From CAYTZH01 sp964442285 (GTDB lineage Bacteria; Myxococcota_A; UBA9160; JAFDET01), in the NCBI GenBank assembly GCA_964442285.1, contig CAYTZH010000018.1, positions 1 to 64,000 on the forward strand: 64,000 nucleotides of DNA, in the 5' to 3' direction. Positions 1 to 7,985 of the stretch are shown piece by piece. Made by a program: the position numbers and the translations under genes. Position 1 is the first letter of the stretch, and each line of letters begins with the position of its first letter. The notes beneath the pieces were generated by a model that did not search any database, had not been told where the DNA came from, and saw only the letters and a program-made list of their open reading frames with translations.

Positions 1-1148
1 AGCTGGCCGATGGTCGAGCCGTGGCTGCACTTCACGTCGTCGGCGTGGATCTCGAGCTGGGGCTTGGCGTCCACCTCGGCGTCTGCCGAGAGCAGGAGGC
101 TCTGGCTGGACTGCTCGGCATCGGACTTCTGGGCGTCGGGGCGCACGACCACCCGGCCCCGGAAGACGCCGCGGGAGCGGTCGGCGAGCAGGCCCTTGTA
201 GGCCTCGCGGCTCGCGGTGTGGGGAACCGCGTGGTCGATGCGCGTCTGGTTGTCCACGTGGCGTTCGCCGGCCCCGACGTAGAGCCCGTCGAGGGTGGTC
301 TCGGCGCCCTCGCCGCTCAACACCACGTCCACGTCGTTGCGCACCAGGCGGCCGCCGAGGCTCACCGCCGTGGTGGCGTAGCGCCCGTCGCGCTCCACCT
401 GGGCGGCGACCAGCGAGACGTGCCGGCAGGCGTCGCTCTCCCGCTGCAGGCGCACGTGGCGCAGCTCGGCGTTCGCCTCCACCCGGACTTCGCAGACGGA
501 CACGGTCAGACGATCGCCCGCGCCGAGGGCCACGTAGTCCTCGATCAGGGTCGCCCGGCTGCCGGCCTCCGCCCGGATGGCGACGCGGGGGAAGGTCGCG
601 GTCGGCGCCGCGTCGGGCGTCGACGCGAATACCAGGTGGATCGGCGCCTCGGCGTCGGCGCCGCGGGGAATGCGCACCGCCGCGCCCTCGCCGAGGAAGC
701 CGCCGGAGAGCGCCGCGAAGGGATGCTGCTTCGGATCCGCCAGCGACCCCACCAGGGCGCTCCAGGCGTCGGGCGCCGCGGCCACGGCGTCCGCCAGGCT
801 CCCCACCTCCACCCGCGAGCGCAGGGCGGCCGGCGCCGACAGCTCGGGGGCGAAGCGGCCGTTGACGAACACGTACAGGTTGCAGGCGTAGACCGGGGTG
901 GAGAGCGCCTCCAGGTCCGGGCGCGCCACCGGGCCCGACGGTCCGAAGGCGGGCACCCAGTCGGTCCGGGCCAGGGCCGACACGTTCGTGTAGCGCCAGT
1001 CCTCGAGCTTCGTGTGCGGGAAGCCCGCCGCGCGGAACGCGTCGCGCGCGGCTCGGCGCCGAGCGGCGAGCCAGCCGGGTTCGGGCGCGGCGGCTACGGA
1101 CGCCTCGAAGGCCTCGAAGTGGCGCTCCCAGCGCTCGCGCTCGCTCAC
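1..1148 (-). CDS. sufD: SufD, Fe-S cluster assembly scaffold subunit (3' end off window)
   Basis: SufD forms the SufBC2D complex that builds Fe-S clusters in the cytoplasm. About 382 codons are visible; the stop lies beyond the left edge. The last visible residues contain the family signature DDVKCSHGSTIGQL, which sits near the C-terminus of SufD proteins, so only the final few dozen residues are missing. The N-terminal part has the usual weakly conserved helical region followed by beta-helix repeats. The start is a GTG whose last bases overlap the sufC stop as GTGA, a typical translational coupling. It is the last visible gene of rrf2-sufB-sufC-sufD. Family assignment is firm; SufB is excluded because a full SufB lies two genes upstream. 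Confidence 0.93.
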   Translation of the reverse strand, partial: MSERERWERHFEAFEASVAAAPEPGWLAARRRAARDAFRAAGFPHTKLEDWRYTNVSALARTDWVPAFGPSGPVARPDLEALSTPVYACNLYVFVNGRFAPELSAPAALRSRVEVGSLADAVAAAPDAWSALVGSLADPKQHPFAALSGGFLGEGAAVRIPRGADAEAPIHLVFASTPDAAPTATFPRVAIRAEAGSRATLIEDYVALGAGDRLTVSVCEVRVEANAELRHVRLQRESDACRHVSLVAAQVERDGRYATTAVSLGGRLVRNDVDVVLSGEGAETTLDGLYVGAGERHVDNQTRIDHAVPHTASREAYKGLLADRSRGVFRGRVVVRPDAQKSDAEQSSQSLLLSADAEVDAKPQLEIHADDVKCSHGSTIGQ

Positions 1149-1912
1149 GCCCGCTCCTCGGCCCCGGTGACCCAGCCGTAGCCCTTCTCCTCGAGCTCGA
1201 GGGCCAGCTCCTTGTCGCCCGAGCGCAGGATGCGGCCGTCGGCCAGTACGTGCACGCGATCCGGCACGATGTAGTCGAGCAGGCGCTGGTAGTGGGTGAT
1301 CACGATCATGGCGCGCTCGGGGCCGCGCAGGGAGTTCACGCCGTCGGCCACCACCCGCAGGGCATCGATGTCGAGACCGGAGTCGGTCTCGTCGAGCACC
1401 GCCAGGCGCGGCTCGAGCATTGCCATCTGCAACACCTCGTTGCGCTTCTTCTCACCGCCGGAGAAGCCCTCGTTGATGGAGCGCTGGATCAGCGACTCGT
1501 CCATCTGCACGAGCTTCATCTTCTCCCGGGCGAGCTGGAGGAACTCGACGGCGTCGAGCTCCTCGAGACCCTGGTGCACGCGCCGGGCGTTGAGGGCCGC
1601 CTTCAGGAAGTAGAGGTTGGAGACGCCGGGGATCTCCACCGGATACTGGAAGGCGAGGAAGATCCCCTCGCGTGCGCGTTCCTCGGGCGCGAGCCCCGTG
1701 AGGTCCTGCCCGTCGTACAGGACCCGGCCGGCGGTCACCTCTACCGAGGGCCGGCCTGCCAACACGTTGGCCAGGGTGCTCTTGCCGGAGCCGTTGGGCC
1801 CCATCACGGCGTGCACCTCGCCGGGCCGTACCTCGAGATCGAGACCCTTGAGGATCTCGCTGCCGCCGGCCGTGGCGTGCAGGCCGCGGATCTCCAGCAG
1901 GGCGTCGCTCAT
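1145..1912 (-). CDS. sufC: SufC, ABC-type ATPase of the SUF Fe-S assembly complex
   Basis: SufC is the soluble ATPase that drives conformational change in the SufBC2D scaffold. The 255-residue protein is a normal family length. It shows Walker A GPNGSGKST near residue 38, the ABC signature SGGEKKRNE, Walker B ending LAVLDETDSGLDID, and the switch histidine in ITHYQRLL. No membrane segment is present, as expected for SufC. The ATG overlaps the sufB stop by 4 nt (ATGA), and its own stop overlaps the GTG of sufD, so all three structural genes should be made from one message in fixed ratio. Confidence 0.97.
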   Translation of the reverse strand: MSDALLEIRGLHATAGGSEILKGLDLEVRPGEVHAVMGPNGSGKSTLANVLAGRPSVEVTAGRVLYDGQDLTGLAPEERAREGIFLAFQYPVEIPGVSNLYFLKAALNARRVHQGLEELDAVEFLQLAREKMKLVQMDESLIQRSINEGFSGGEKKRNEVLQMAMLEPRLAVLDETDSGLDIDALRVVADGVNSLRGPERAMIVITHYQRLLDYIVPDRVHVLADGRILRSGDKELALELEEKGYGWVTGAEERA

Positions 1913-3360
1913 CCCACGCTCCCTTCCAGGCTCACGCCCAGGAGCTTCTGTGCCTCGACGGCGAACTCCATGGGCAGCTCCCGCAGGACCTCCTTGCAGA
2001 AGCCGTTGACGATCATCGACACGGCGTCCTCCTCCGAGAGGCCGCGCTGCCGGCAGTAGAAGAGCTGGTCCTCGCCGATCTTCGAGGTGGTGGCCTCGTG
2101 CTCGACGGTGGCCGCGGGGTTCTTCACCTCGAGATAGGGGAAGGTGTGGGCGCCGCACTCGTCGCCGAGCAGCAGCGAGTCGCACTGGCTGTAGTTGCGT
2201 CCGCCCCGGGCCTTGGGCCCCATCCGCACCAGGCCGCGGTAGGTGTTCTGGCCGTGCCCGGCGGATATGCCCTTGGAGATGATCGTGCTCTTCGTATTCC
2301 GGCCCAGGTGGATCATCTTGGTCCCCGTATCCGCCTGCTGGCGGTTGGCCGTCAGCGCCACCGAGTAGAACTCGCCCACCGAGTCGTCGCCCTGGAGCAG
2401 GCAGCTCGGGTACTTCCACGTGATGGCCGAGCCGGTCTCCACCTGGGTCCACGAGATCTTGGAGCGCTTGCCGCGGCAGGCGCCGCGCTTGGTGACGAAG
2501 TTGTAGATGCCGCCCTTGCCGTCCTTGTCGCCGGGGTACCAGTTCTGGACGGTGGAGTACTTGATCTCGGCGTCGTCGAGGGCGACCAGCTCCACCACCG
2601 CGGCGTGGAGCTGGTTCTCGTCGCGCTGGGGCGCCGTGCAGCCCTCCAGGTAGGAGACGTAGGCCCCCTCGTCGGCGACGAGGAGGGTCCGCTCGAACTG
2701 CCCCGTGTTGGCGGCGTTGATGCGGAAGTAGGTGGACAGCTCCATGGGGCAGCGCACGCCCTTCGGGATGTAGGCGAAGGAGCCGTCGCTGAAGACCGCC
2801 GAGTTCAGGCAGGCGAAGAAGTTGTCGCCATAGGGCACCACCGAGCCCAGGTACGGCTTCACCAGCTCGGGGCAGCGCTGCACCGCCTCGGAGAAGGAGC
2901 AGAAGATGATGCCCTGCTTCTCCAGCTCGGCCTTGAAGGTCGTCGCCACCGAGACGCTGTCGAAGACGGCGTCCACCGCGACGCCGGCGAGCATCTTCTG
3001 CTCCTGGAGCGGGATCCCGAGCTTCTCGTAGGTGCGCAGCAGCTCCGGGTCCACCTCGTCGAGACTCGCCAGCTCCTTCTTCTTGGGCGCCGCGTAGTAT
3101 GAAATGGCCTGGTAGTCGAGGCGCGGATAGTCCACCCGCGCCCAGGTGGGCTCGGTCTCCTGCTCGAGCAGCTCGAGGAAGCGGCGGAGCGCCTTGAGGC
3201 GCCACTGCAGCAGCCACTCCGGCTCGTTCTTCTTGGCGGAGATGGCCCGCACCACCGACTCGTCGAGTCCGGGCGGAAGGCTCTCCTGCTCGATGTCGGT
3301 GGTGAAGCCGTACTCGTACTCGCGGTTGGCGAGGGCTTCGATGCTCGGGTTCTGGCTCAT
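1909..3360 (-). CDS. sufB: SufB, Fe-S cluster scaffold subunit
   Basis: SufB is the scaffold on which nascent Fe-S clusters are assembled with SufC and SufD. The 483-residue product has the long SufB-type N-terminus (FTTDIEQESLPPGLDE) and a complete beta-helix core. The conserved cysteine in NYSQCDS and the glutamate in VEHEATTSKIGED match residues known to matter for cluster formation in E. coli SufB. The start ATG overlaps the stop of the upstream Rrf2-type regulator by 4 nt (ATGA), so the regulator and scaffold are co-transcribed. Reading further upstream in the same frame runs into the regulator, so this start is preferred. Confidence 0.97.
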   Translation of the reverse strand: MSQNPSIEALANREYEYGFTTDIEQESLPPGLDESVVRAISAKKNEPEWLLQWRLKALRRFLELLEQETEPTWARVDYPRLDYQAISYYAAPKKKELASLDEVDPELLRTYEKLGIPLQEQKMLAGVAVDAVFDSVSVATTFKAELEKQGIIFCSFSEAVQRCPELVKPYLGSVVPYGDNFFACLNSAVFSDGSFAYIPKGVRCPMELSTYFRINAANTGQFERTLLVADEGAYVSYLEGCTAPQRDENQLHAAVVELVALDDAEIKYSTVQNWYPGDKDGKGGIYNFVTKRGACRGKRSKISWTQVETGSAITWKYPSCLLQGDDSVGEFYSVALTANRQQADTGTKMIHLGRNTKSTIISKGISAGHGQNTYRGLVRMGPKARGGRNYSQCDSLLLGDECGAHTFPYLEVKNPAATVEHEATTSKIGEDQLFYCRQRGLSEEDAVSMIVNGFCKEVLRELPMEFAVEAQKLLGVSLEGSVG

Positions 3361-3869
3361 GACGGGTCCCTCGATGCGCCAGTCGACGCGCCGGAATGGT
3401 TCTCGATGCCCAGCTCGGCCAGCGGGATCGCGCCGGGCGGCCGGACGAGATCGGCGAGGCTGACCCGCTCCAGGGTCTGCCCGATGGCCCGATTGATGCG
3501 CTCCCAGGGGCTTCTCACGCTGCAGGAGAGCTCGTGCTCGCAGCTTCCGGGCGCGAAGCCGCACTCGGTCAGGGCCACCGGGCCCTCGAGGGCCGCAATC
3601 ACCTCGGCCACGCTGATCCGCTCGGGCGGGCGCGCCAGGCCATAGCCGCCCTTGATGCCGCGGTGGGAGGTCAGCACGCCATCGCGGGCGAGCGTCTTGA
3701 GCACCTTGCTGACGACCGGCGGCGGAAGGTGCGTGACCTCCGCAAGCTCGCGAGCGTTCTGGGTTTCCCCGAAGGGGTCCCTCGCCAGCTCGGCGAGCAG
3801 CACGATGCCGTAGTCCGTGAGCTTGCTGAGTCTCAGCAAATCCAGATGCCTCCTGACGCGCTGAACCAT
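3357..3869 (-). CDS. Rrf2-family [Fe-S]-sensing transcription regulator (IscR/SufR type)
   Basis: This 170-residue protein has an N-terminal winged-helix domain starting LRLSKLTDYGIVLLAELA, typical of Rrf2 regulators, and a three-cysteine patch (ECGFAPGSCEHELSC) with spacing C-x6-C-x5-C. That is close to the C-x5-C-x5-C cluster ligands of IscR. It is probably a cluster-sensing repressor of its own suf operon, since it is the first gene and overlaps sufB by 4 nt. A longer in-frame start at 3944 would cover the operator-like repeats; the ATG at 3869 is preceded by a GGTCTCCT stretch and puts those repeats upstream. Whether it is functionally IscR or SufR cannot be told from sequence alone. Confidence 0.88.
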   Translation of the reverse strand: MVQRVRRHLDLLRLSKLTDYGIVLLAELARDPFGETQNARELAEVTHLPPPVVSKVLKTLARDGVLTSHRGIKGGYGLARPPERISVAEVIAALEGPVALTECGFAPGSCEHELSCSVRSPWERINRAIGQTLERVSLADLVRPPGAIPLAELGIENHSGASTGASRDPS

Positions 3870-3873
3870 AGGA

Positions 3874-3915
3874 GACCGATCTGGTCCTGTAAATATCGGA
3901 CGAATCCGGTCCGAT
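3874..3915 (-). promoter_or_regulatory. Two tandem GAC-N7-GTC sites, candidate Rrf2 operators of the suf operon
   Basis: Upstream of the regulator start are two inverted repeats of the same geometry. Site 1 is a perfect 7-bp repeat, ATCGGAC at 3895-3901 and GTCCGAT at 3909-3915. Site 2 is GACC at 3874-3877 with GGTC at 3883-3886. Both contain GAC and GTC separated by exactly 7 nt, the spacing of the core of IscR type 1 sites, and their centres lie 25 bp apart. An AT-rich TTTTCAAAT followed by GATATT on the minus strand could be the promoter they overlap. Operator function is inferred. Confidence 0.55.
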
Positions 3916-3979
3916 TTGAAAATGACTTTCACCCCGCGGGGCACGGGCCTGGACCGGAGGGTCTGGGCGGCCGGCGGCG

Positions 3980-5512
3980 CTAGGTGGCGGGCCCGCCCTC
4001 GGCCTCCAGGCGCGCGATGGCGGCGTCGAGGCGCTCGCCCAGGGCCTCCATGTACTCGCCCATGGCCAGGTGGGTCGCCGCGAAGGAGACCGCCTCCTTG
4101 AAGGCCGCGGGCCGCCGCCAGAGCGTCTCCGCCAGCAGCCGCAGGGTGAAGCCCGCCCGCCGCGGGCCGCCCCGCACCAGGGTGGCGCGCAGGACCCGCG
4201 CGAAGAGCGTCAGGTCGCCGCGCCGGATGTTGCGGCCGCGGGTGACCTGGGGACCGCGGTGGAGCAGGAAGTCGAGCGTCCGGCGCCGGAAGGCGTCGTA
4301 GGCGTAGAGGCGACGGATCAGGTCCCGGTAGCCCCGGTAGAGCTGCAGGCGGCTCATGCCCGCGGGCACGATGTTCGAGAACACGAACTGGTCACCGGTG
4401 CTCTCGGCCACGAGCCGGCCCTCGCGCGCCATCCGCGCGTGCAGCGGCGTCTGGGGCAGCGCCTGCAGCATGCCGGTCATCGACACGGGCACGCGCGCCT
4501 CCTCGATGAACTGGAGCTGCTCGTCGAAGATGGCCTCGTCGTCCGCGTCGAAGCCCACGATCATGCCCGCCTGGATCTGCATGCCGTAGGACTGGATCTT
4601 GCGGATGTCGTCCAGCATCTCGCGGCGGGTGTTCTGGGTCTTCTTCGTCTCCTGCAGCGACTCGCGCCGCGGGCTCTCGATCCCGATGAAGACCGTGGTC
4701 ATGTTGGCCCGGCGCATGAGCTCCAGCAGCTCCTCGTCGTGGGCCGCGTTGATGGAGATCTCGGTGTTGAAGTCCACGGGATGGCCGTGGCGCTCGCCCC
4801 ACTCGGCCATGGCCCGGAGCAGGTCCTTGGCCAGCTTCTGGTTGCCGATGAAGTTGTCGTCCACGAGGAAGATCTGCCGCGCGCCGAGTCGGTGGCAGGC
4901 CTCGATCTCGGCCATGACCTGGGGGACGCTCTTGGCCCGGGGCTTGCGTCCGTACATGACGATGATGTCGCAGAACTCGCACTGGAAGGGACAGCCGCGG
5001 GCGAACTGGATCGTCAGGGCGTGGTAGCGATCGACCTTCAGCAGGTCGAAGCGCGGCATGGGCGAACGGGTGAGGTCGGGCTTCTCCTCGGGCCGGTACT
5101 CGGTCTTCCAGCGGCCCGCCTCGAAGTCGCGCAGGAAGCGCGGCCAGGTTGCCTCGGCCTCGTCCAGGAAGAGTACGTCGCAGTGGGCGCGCACCTCGTC
5201 TGGACACAAGGAAGCGTAGGGCCCGCCGATCGCCACGAACCGGCCGCGCCGCCGGAACTCGTCGGCGATCTCGAGCAGGCGCTCCTTGTGGACGATGTAG
5301 CCGGTTACGCCGACCACGTCGGCGTCCACCTCGAAGTCCACCTCCTCCACGTTCTCGTCGCAGAGCGTGACCTCGTGCCCGGGCGGGGTGAGTCCGGCCA
5401 CGGTCGGCATCGAGAGGTTCGGGAAGATGCAGCGCTTGCCCAGAGCGGGGAGCAGGCGGTCGTAGGTCCAGAAGCTCGGCGGGTTCCGGGGGGTGACCAG
5501 GTGGATCCGCAT
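3980..5512 (-). CDS. B12-binding-domain radical SAM protein with C-terminal DUF4070-type region (HpnP-like)
   Basis: The 510-residue protein has an N-terminal cobalamin-binding-like domain (about 1-140), then a radical SAM domain with the [4Fe-4S] motif CPFQCEFC at C174, C178 and C181, and a C-terminal extension of the DUF4070 kind. This architecture is shared with HpnP, the hopanoid C-2 methylase, and with uncharacterised relatives (the N-terminus NPPSFWTYDRLLPALGKRC and the GYIVHKERLL stretch are typical of the group). Methyl transfer to an unactivated carbon is plausible but the substrate is not shown. The HpnN and MlaC/HpnM homologues elsewhere in the window make a lipid substrate reasonable. 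It stands alone, 110 bp upstream of the suf operon in the same orientation. Confidence 0.82.
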   Translation of the reverse strand: MRIHLVTPRNPPSFWTYDRLLPALGKRCIFPNLSMPTVAGLTPPGHEVTLCDENVEEVDFEVDADVVGVTGYIVHKERLLEIADEFRRRGRFVAIGGPYASLCPDEVRAHCDVLFLDEAEATWPRFLRDFEAGRWKTEYRPEEKPDLTRSPMPRFDLLKVDRYHALTIQFARGCPFQCEFCDIIVMYGRKPRAKSVPQVMAEIEACHRLGARQIFLVDDNFIGNQKLAKDLLRAMAEWGERHGHPVDFNTEISINAAHDEELLELMRRANMTTVFIGIESPRRESLQETKKTQNTRREMLDDIRKIQSYGMQIQAGMIVGFDADDEAIFDEQLQFIEEARVPVSMTGMLQALPQTPLHARMAREGRLVAESTGDQFVFSNIVPAGMSRLQLYRGYRDLIRRLYAYDAFRRRTLDFLLHRGPQVTRGRNIRRGDLTLFARVLRATLVRGGPRRAGFTLRLLAETLWRRPAAFKEAVSFAATHLAMGEYMEALGERLDAAIARLEAEGGPAT

Positions 5513-5580
5513 GCGGGGATTGTGGACCCGCTCCCGGTCGGACGCCCGTGAAACTTGGGTAAATCCAGTCTGGACGCCGG

Positions 5581-6861
5581 TCAGACCAGGTCCGAGAAGC
5601 GGGCCAGGGGCTCGAGCACACCCCGGTTGTCGCGGCGCCAGGCGAGCGGCGGCGCCTGGAGTGCGCCGGGGTCGCAGATCCGGGACGCGCCCAGGTGGGC
5701 CAGGGCCCGGGCCAGGGCCGGGCGCGCCCCGCCGAACCCGGCCACGGCGACCGCCGCCAGGTGCCGGGCCAGGGGGCGCAGCGCCCGGAGCAGGGCGTCG
5801 GCGTCGGCGACCGGGTGCACCCGCACGAAGCGGTGGAGCGGCGCCGCACGCGGCGTGGCATCGGCCTCGCGGACCACACAGAACGGGGCCTCGCCCCCGC
5901 CGTGCACCTGCACGGGCCGACCCGCGGCGGCGCGCATCTCGGCGGCCGCCCGCTCGTGGGCGGCGAGCGCCGCGGCCTCGGCGGGAACGCCCCCGCGCGG
6001 CCAGACGACCGCGCGCTCCGCCAGCGACGCCGCCAGGGACTCGGCCAGCCGGTCCACGTCGCCCGGCGCGAGTCCGACGGCGTAGATCGACACCGGCGAG
6101 AGACAGCCGAGCTGGTCCCAGAGCGAGACGTCCACGGCGAGGGCCCGGCTCGTGCGGGCGCGCGCGTCCGGGACCGCGGCCTCGGGCCCCACGGCGGCCA
6201 GCGAGAGCCGGTGCCCGTGGCCCACGAAGCGCCGGGGCGGAGCCATCCGCGCGGCCACCCGGGCCACGGTCGCGTCCGAGCCCGTGGCCACCACGCAGTG
6301 GGCGTCGAGCAGCGCCTCCACGCAGGCGTCCTCGTCGCCCGGGAAGGAGACCGAGGCGGCGCAGGCGCCGAGTTCCGGGTCGATCTCCCCGAGCGTGCGC
6401 ACCGCGAGCGGCGCCGTGACCGGATCGTGGACCGCCGTCTTCGCGAGCACCGGCGAGCGCAGCACGAGCGGCGCGAGCAGCGCCAGCAGGGTCGGCATCG
6501 GGAGGCTTCCGGCCAGCAGCGCCGCCGTCGTGTCGAAGCCGCGGACGAGCCGGGGCCCCGTGCCGTCGAGCGCCGCGGGGCCGCCCAGCTCGTCCGACAC
6601 CAGAGCGCGGAGCGCGTCGCCGGTCCAGGGGGCGAGCGCCCGCTCGAGTCCGGCGCGGACCGTGGCGGGATGGAGCCCCGTCGCCTCGGGCAGCCGCTTC
6701 TCCAGCTCGCCGCGCCAGGGGGAGTCCGGCGCGCGCCAGGCCTCCAGCCAGCGAGCGAGGGCATCGACGGTCTCGGCGGCATGCCGGTGGCGAAGCGCCT
6801 GCCCCGCCGTGTCCAGGCGCGCCAGGGCCTCGGCGATGGCGGCCGGCGTCGCCGCGATCAC
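5581..6861 (-). CDS. LuxC-family acyl-CoA/acyl-enzyme reductase
   Basis: LuxC-family enzymes (PF05893) reduce an activated acyl group to an aldehyde with NADPH. The 426-residue product has the family layout and a conserved nucleophile context, LGCLSP, with the cysteine at about residue 253 where LuxC carries its acyl-accepting Cys. The GTG start overlaps the stop of the LuxE-like gene as GTGA, so the two are translationally coupled. Together they would activate and reduce a carboxylic acid. No luciferase gene lies nearby, so the aldehyde is likely used by the aminotransferase encoded first in this operon. A longer frame upstream is just read-through of the LuxE gene in another phase. Confidence 0.82.
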   Translation of the reverse strand: MIAATPAAIAEALARLDTAGQALRHRHAAETVDALARWLEAWRAPDSPWRGELEKRLPEATGLHPATVRAGLERALAPWTGDALRALVSDELGGPAALDGTGPRLVRGFDTTAALLAGSLPMPTLLALLAPLVLRSPVLAKTAVHDPVTAPLAVRTLGEIDPELGACAASVSFPGDEDACVEALLDAHCVVATGSDATVARVAARMAPPRRFVGHGHRLSLAAVGPEAAVPDARARTSRALAVDVSLWDQLGCLSPVSIYAVGLAPGDVDRLAESLAASLAERAVVWPRGGVPAEAAALAAHERAAAEMRAAAGRPVQVHGGGEAPFCVVREADATPRAAPLHRFVRVHPVADADALLRALRPLARHLAAVAVAGFGGARPALARALAHLGASRICDPGALQAPPLAWRRDNRGVLEPLARFSDLV

Positions 6862-7985
6862 GAGGAACCGCCCAGCATGAGGTCGGCGGCGATGGAGCAG
6901 CCCCGGGCCTCGGCCCCGGGCTCCCGCCCCAGCACCTCGAAGCCGTCGCCGCGCCGGCGGCCCAGGTCCGCCGTCTGCACCGCCAGCACGCTGCCGGTGT
7001 TGGCCAGGTCGTAGACGACGAGGGCGCCGACCTCGCCGTCGGCCAGCTCGCGTCCGCTGGCCGGGTCGACGACGACGACCGCCGCCCACGGCGGGCCGAG
7101 CTTGCGGCGCGGCGCCTCGGGCTCCCGAAGCACGCTGTCGTAGAACTGGCTGCCCAGCTCGGTCATGCCGTACTGGTTCACGATGCGCGCCGGCGGCACG
7201 CCGAGCGCCGCGTGGATCTCCGCGTAGAGGGCTTCGCGGCTTCGCTCCCGCGCGCGGCCCTTGAAGCCGCCGGTCTCCATCACCCGCGAGCCGGGGGGAA
7301 GCGAGAGGCGGATGCCGTCGGCCGCGGCCGCCTCGAGCAGGTGGACGAAGGCGAAGGCCGTGCCACAGAGGGCCAGCGGCGCCTCGGCCGACGCCAGCCG
7401 TTCCAGCAGCGCAGGGGCGTGCAGTGCGCCGCCCTCGACGTCGAAGCCGCTGCCGGCGTCGCCGAGCGCAGCAAGCACGACGCCGAACATGTGGGAGAGC
7501 GAGGAGTCGGGGGTCTCCTGCGGCGACGGCGCCAGCACGCGCAGCGGAAAGCGCGCCCCCGGCGCGAGGTCCGGGAGGACCCCGTGCCGGAAGCTTGGCA
7601 GCAGTGAGGCTTCGTAGATCGCGAGGGTGTCGAGGAAGAGCTGGCCCCGCGCCGCGGTCGCCGAGGTGCCGCTGGTCCGGAAGACGTGGGCCGTCCGCTC
7701 CGCCGGGAAGCTGCGCAGGGCCACCTCCTTGAAGGCGCCGCTGGGCACCGCCGGGATCTCGCGCCAGTGGCCCACCCGGTCCGGCGGGCGTCCGCGCGCC
7801 GCGCAGAAGCGCCGGTAGGGCGCGCAGTGCGCCACCTGGTGGGTGAACAGCTCTCGGGCCAGGGTGTCGAAGCGCGCCTCGTCGGGCTGTGGGTCGGGCT
7901 CGCGCATCCAGGCCAGGACCCGCCGGTCCAGCGCCGCGCGGGCGGGGTCGGCCTCGCTCGGGCTCGCGGCGCTCAGGCCCGACAT
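6858..7985 (-). CDS. LuxE-family acyl-protein synthetase (carboxylate-activating)
   Basis: LuxE-type enzymes (PF04443) activate a fatty or other carboxylic acid with ATP and hold it as a thioester before handing it to LuxC. The 375-residue protein shows the adenylation-like motif FRTSGTSAT near residue 105, NQYGMTELGSQFYD in the second half, and a C-terminal RGCSIAAD motif whose cysteine (about residue 363) matches the acyl-carrying Cys position of LuxE. It overlaps the upstream aminotransferase by 13 nt and the downstream LuxC gene by 4 nt. The native acid is not evident from sequence; fatty, aryl or polyketide-derived acids are all possible. Confidence 0.82.
   Translation of the reverse strand: MSGLSAASPSEADPARAALDRRVLAWMREPDPQPDEARFDTLARELFTHQVAHCAPYRRFCAARGRPPDRVGHWREIPAVPSGAFKEVALRSFPAERTAHVFRTSGTSATAARGQLFLDTLAIYEASLLPSFRHGVLPDLAPGARFPLRVLAPSPQETPDSSLSHMFGVVLAALGDAGSGFDVEGGALHAPALLERLASAEAPLALCGTAFAFVHLLEAAAADGIRLSLPPGSRVMETGGFKGRARERSREALYAEIHAALGVPPARIVNQYGMTELGSQFYDSVLREPEAPRRKLGPPWAAVVVVDPASGRELADGEVGALVVYDLANTGSVLAVQTADLGRRRGDGFEVLGREPGAEARGCSIAADLMLGGSS

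Noticed and set aside
21..1181. Long open frame on the + strand opposite sufD (also similar ones at 4070-5551, 10219-11148 and 16443-18350).
   Set aside because: These are high-GC shadow frames of real genes. Their composition is dominated by R, A, G and P, and they carry no recognisable motif; the opposite strand holds clearly conserved proteins.
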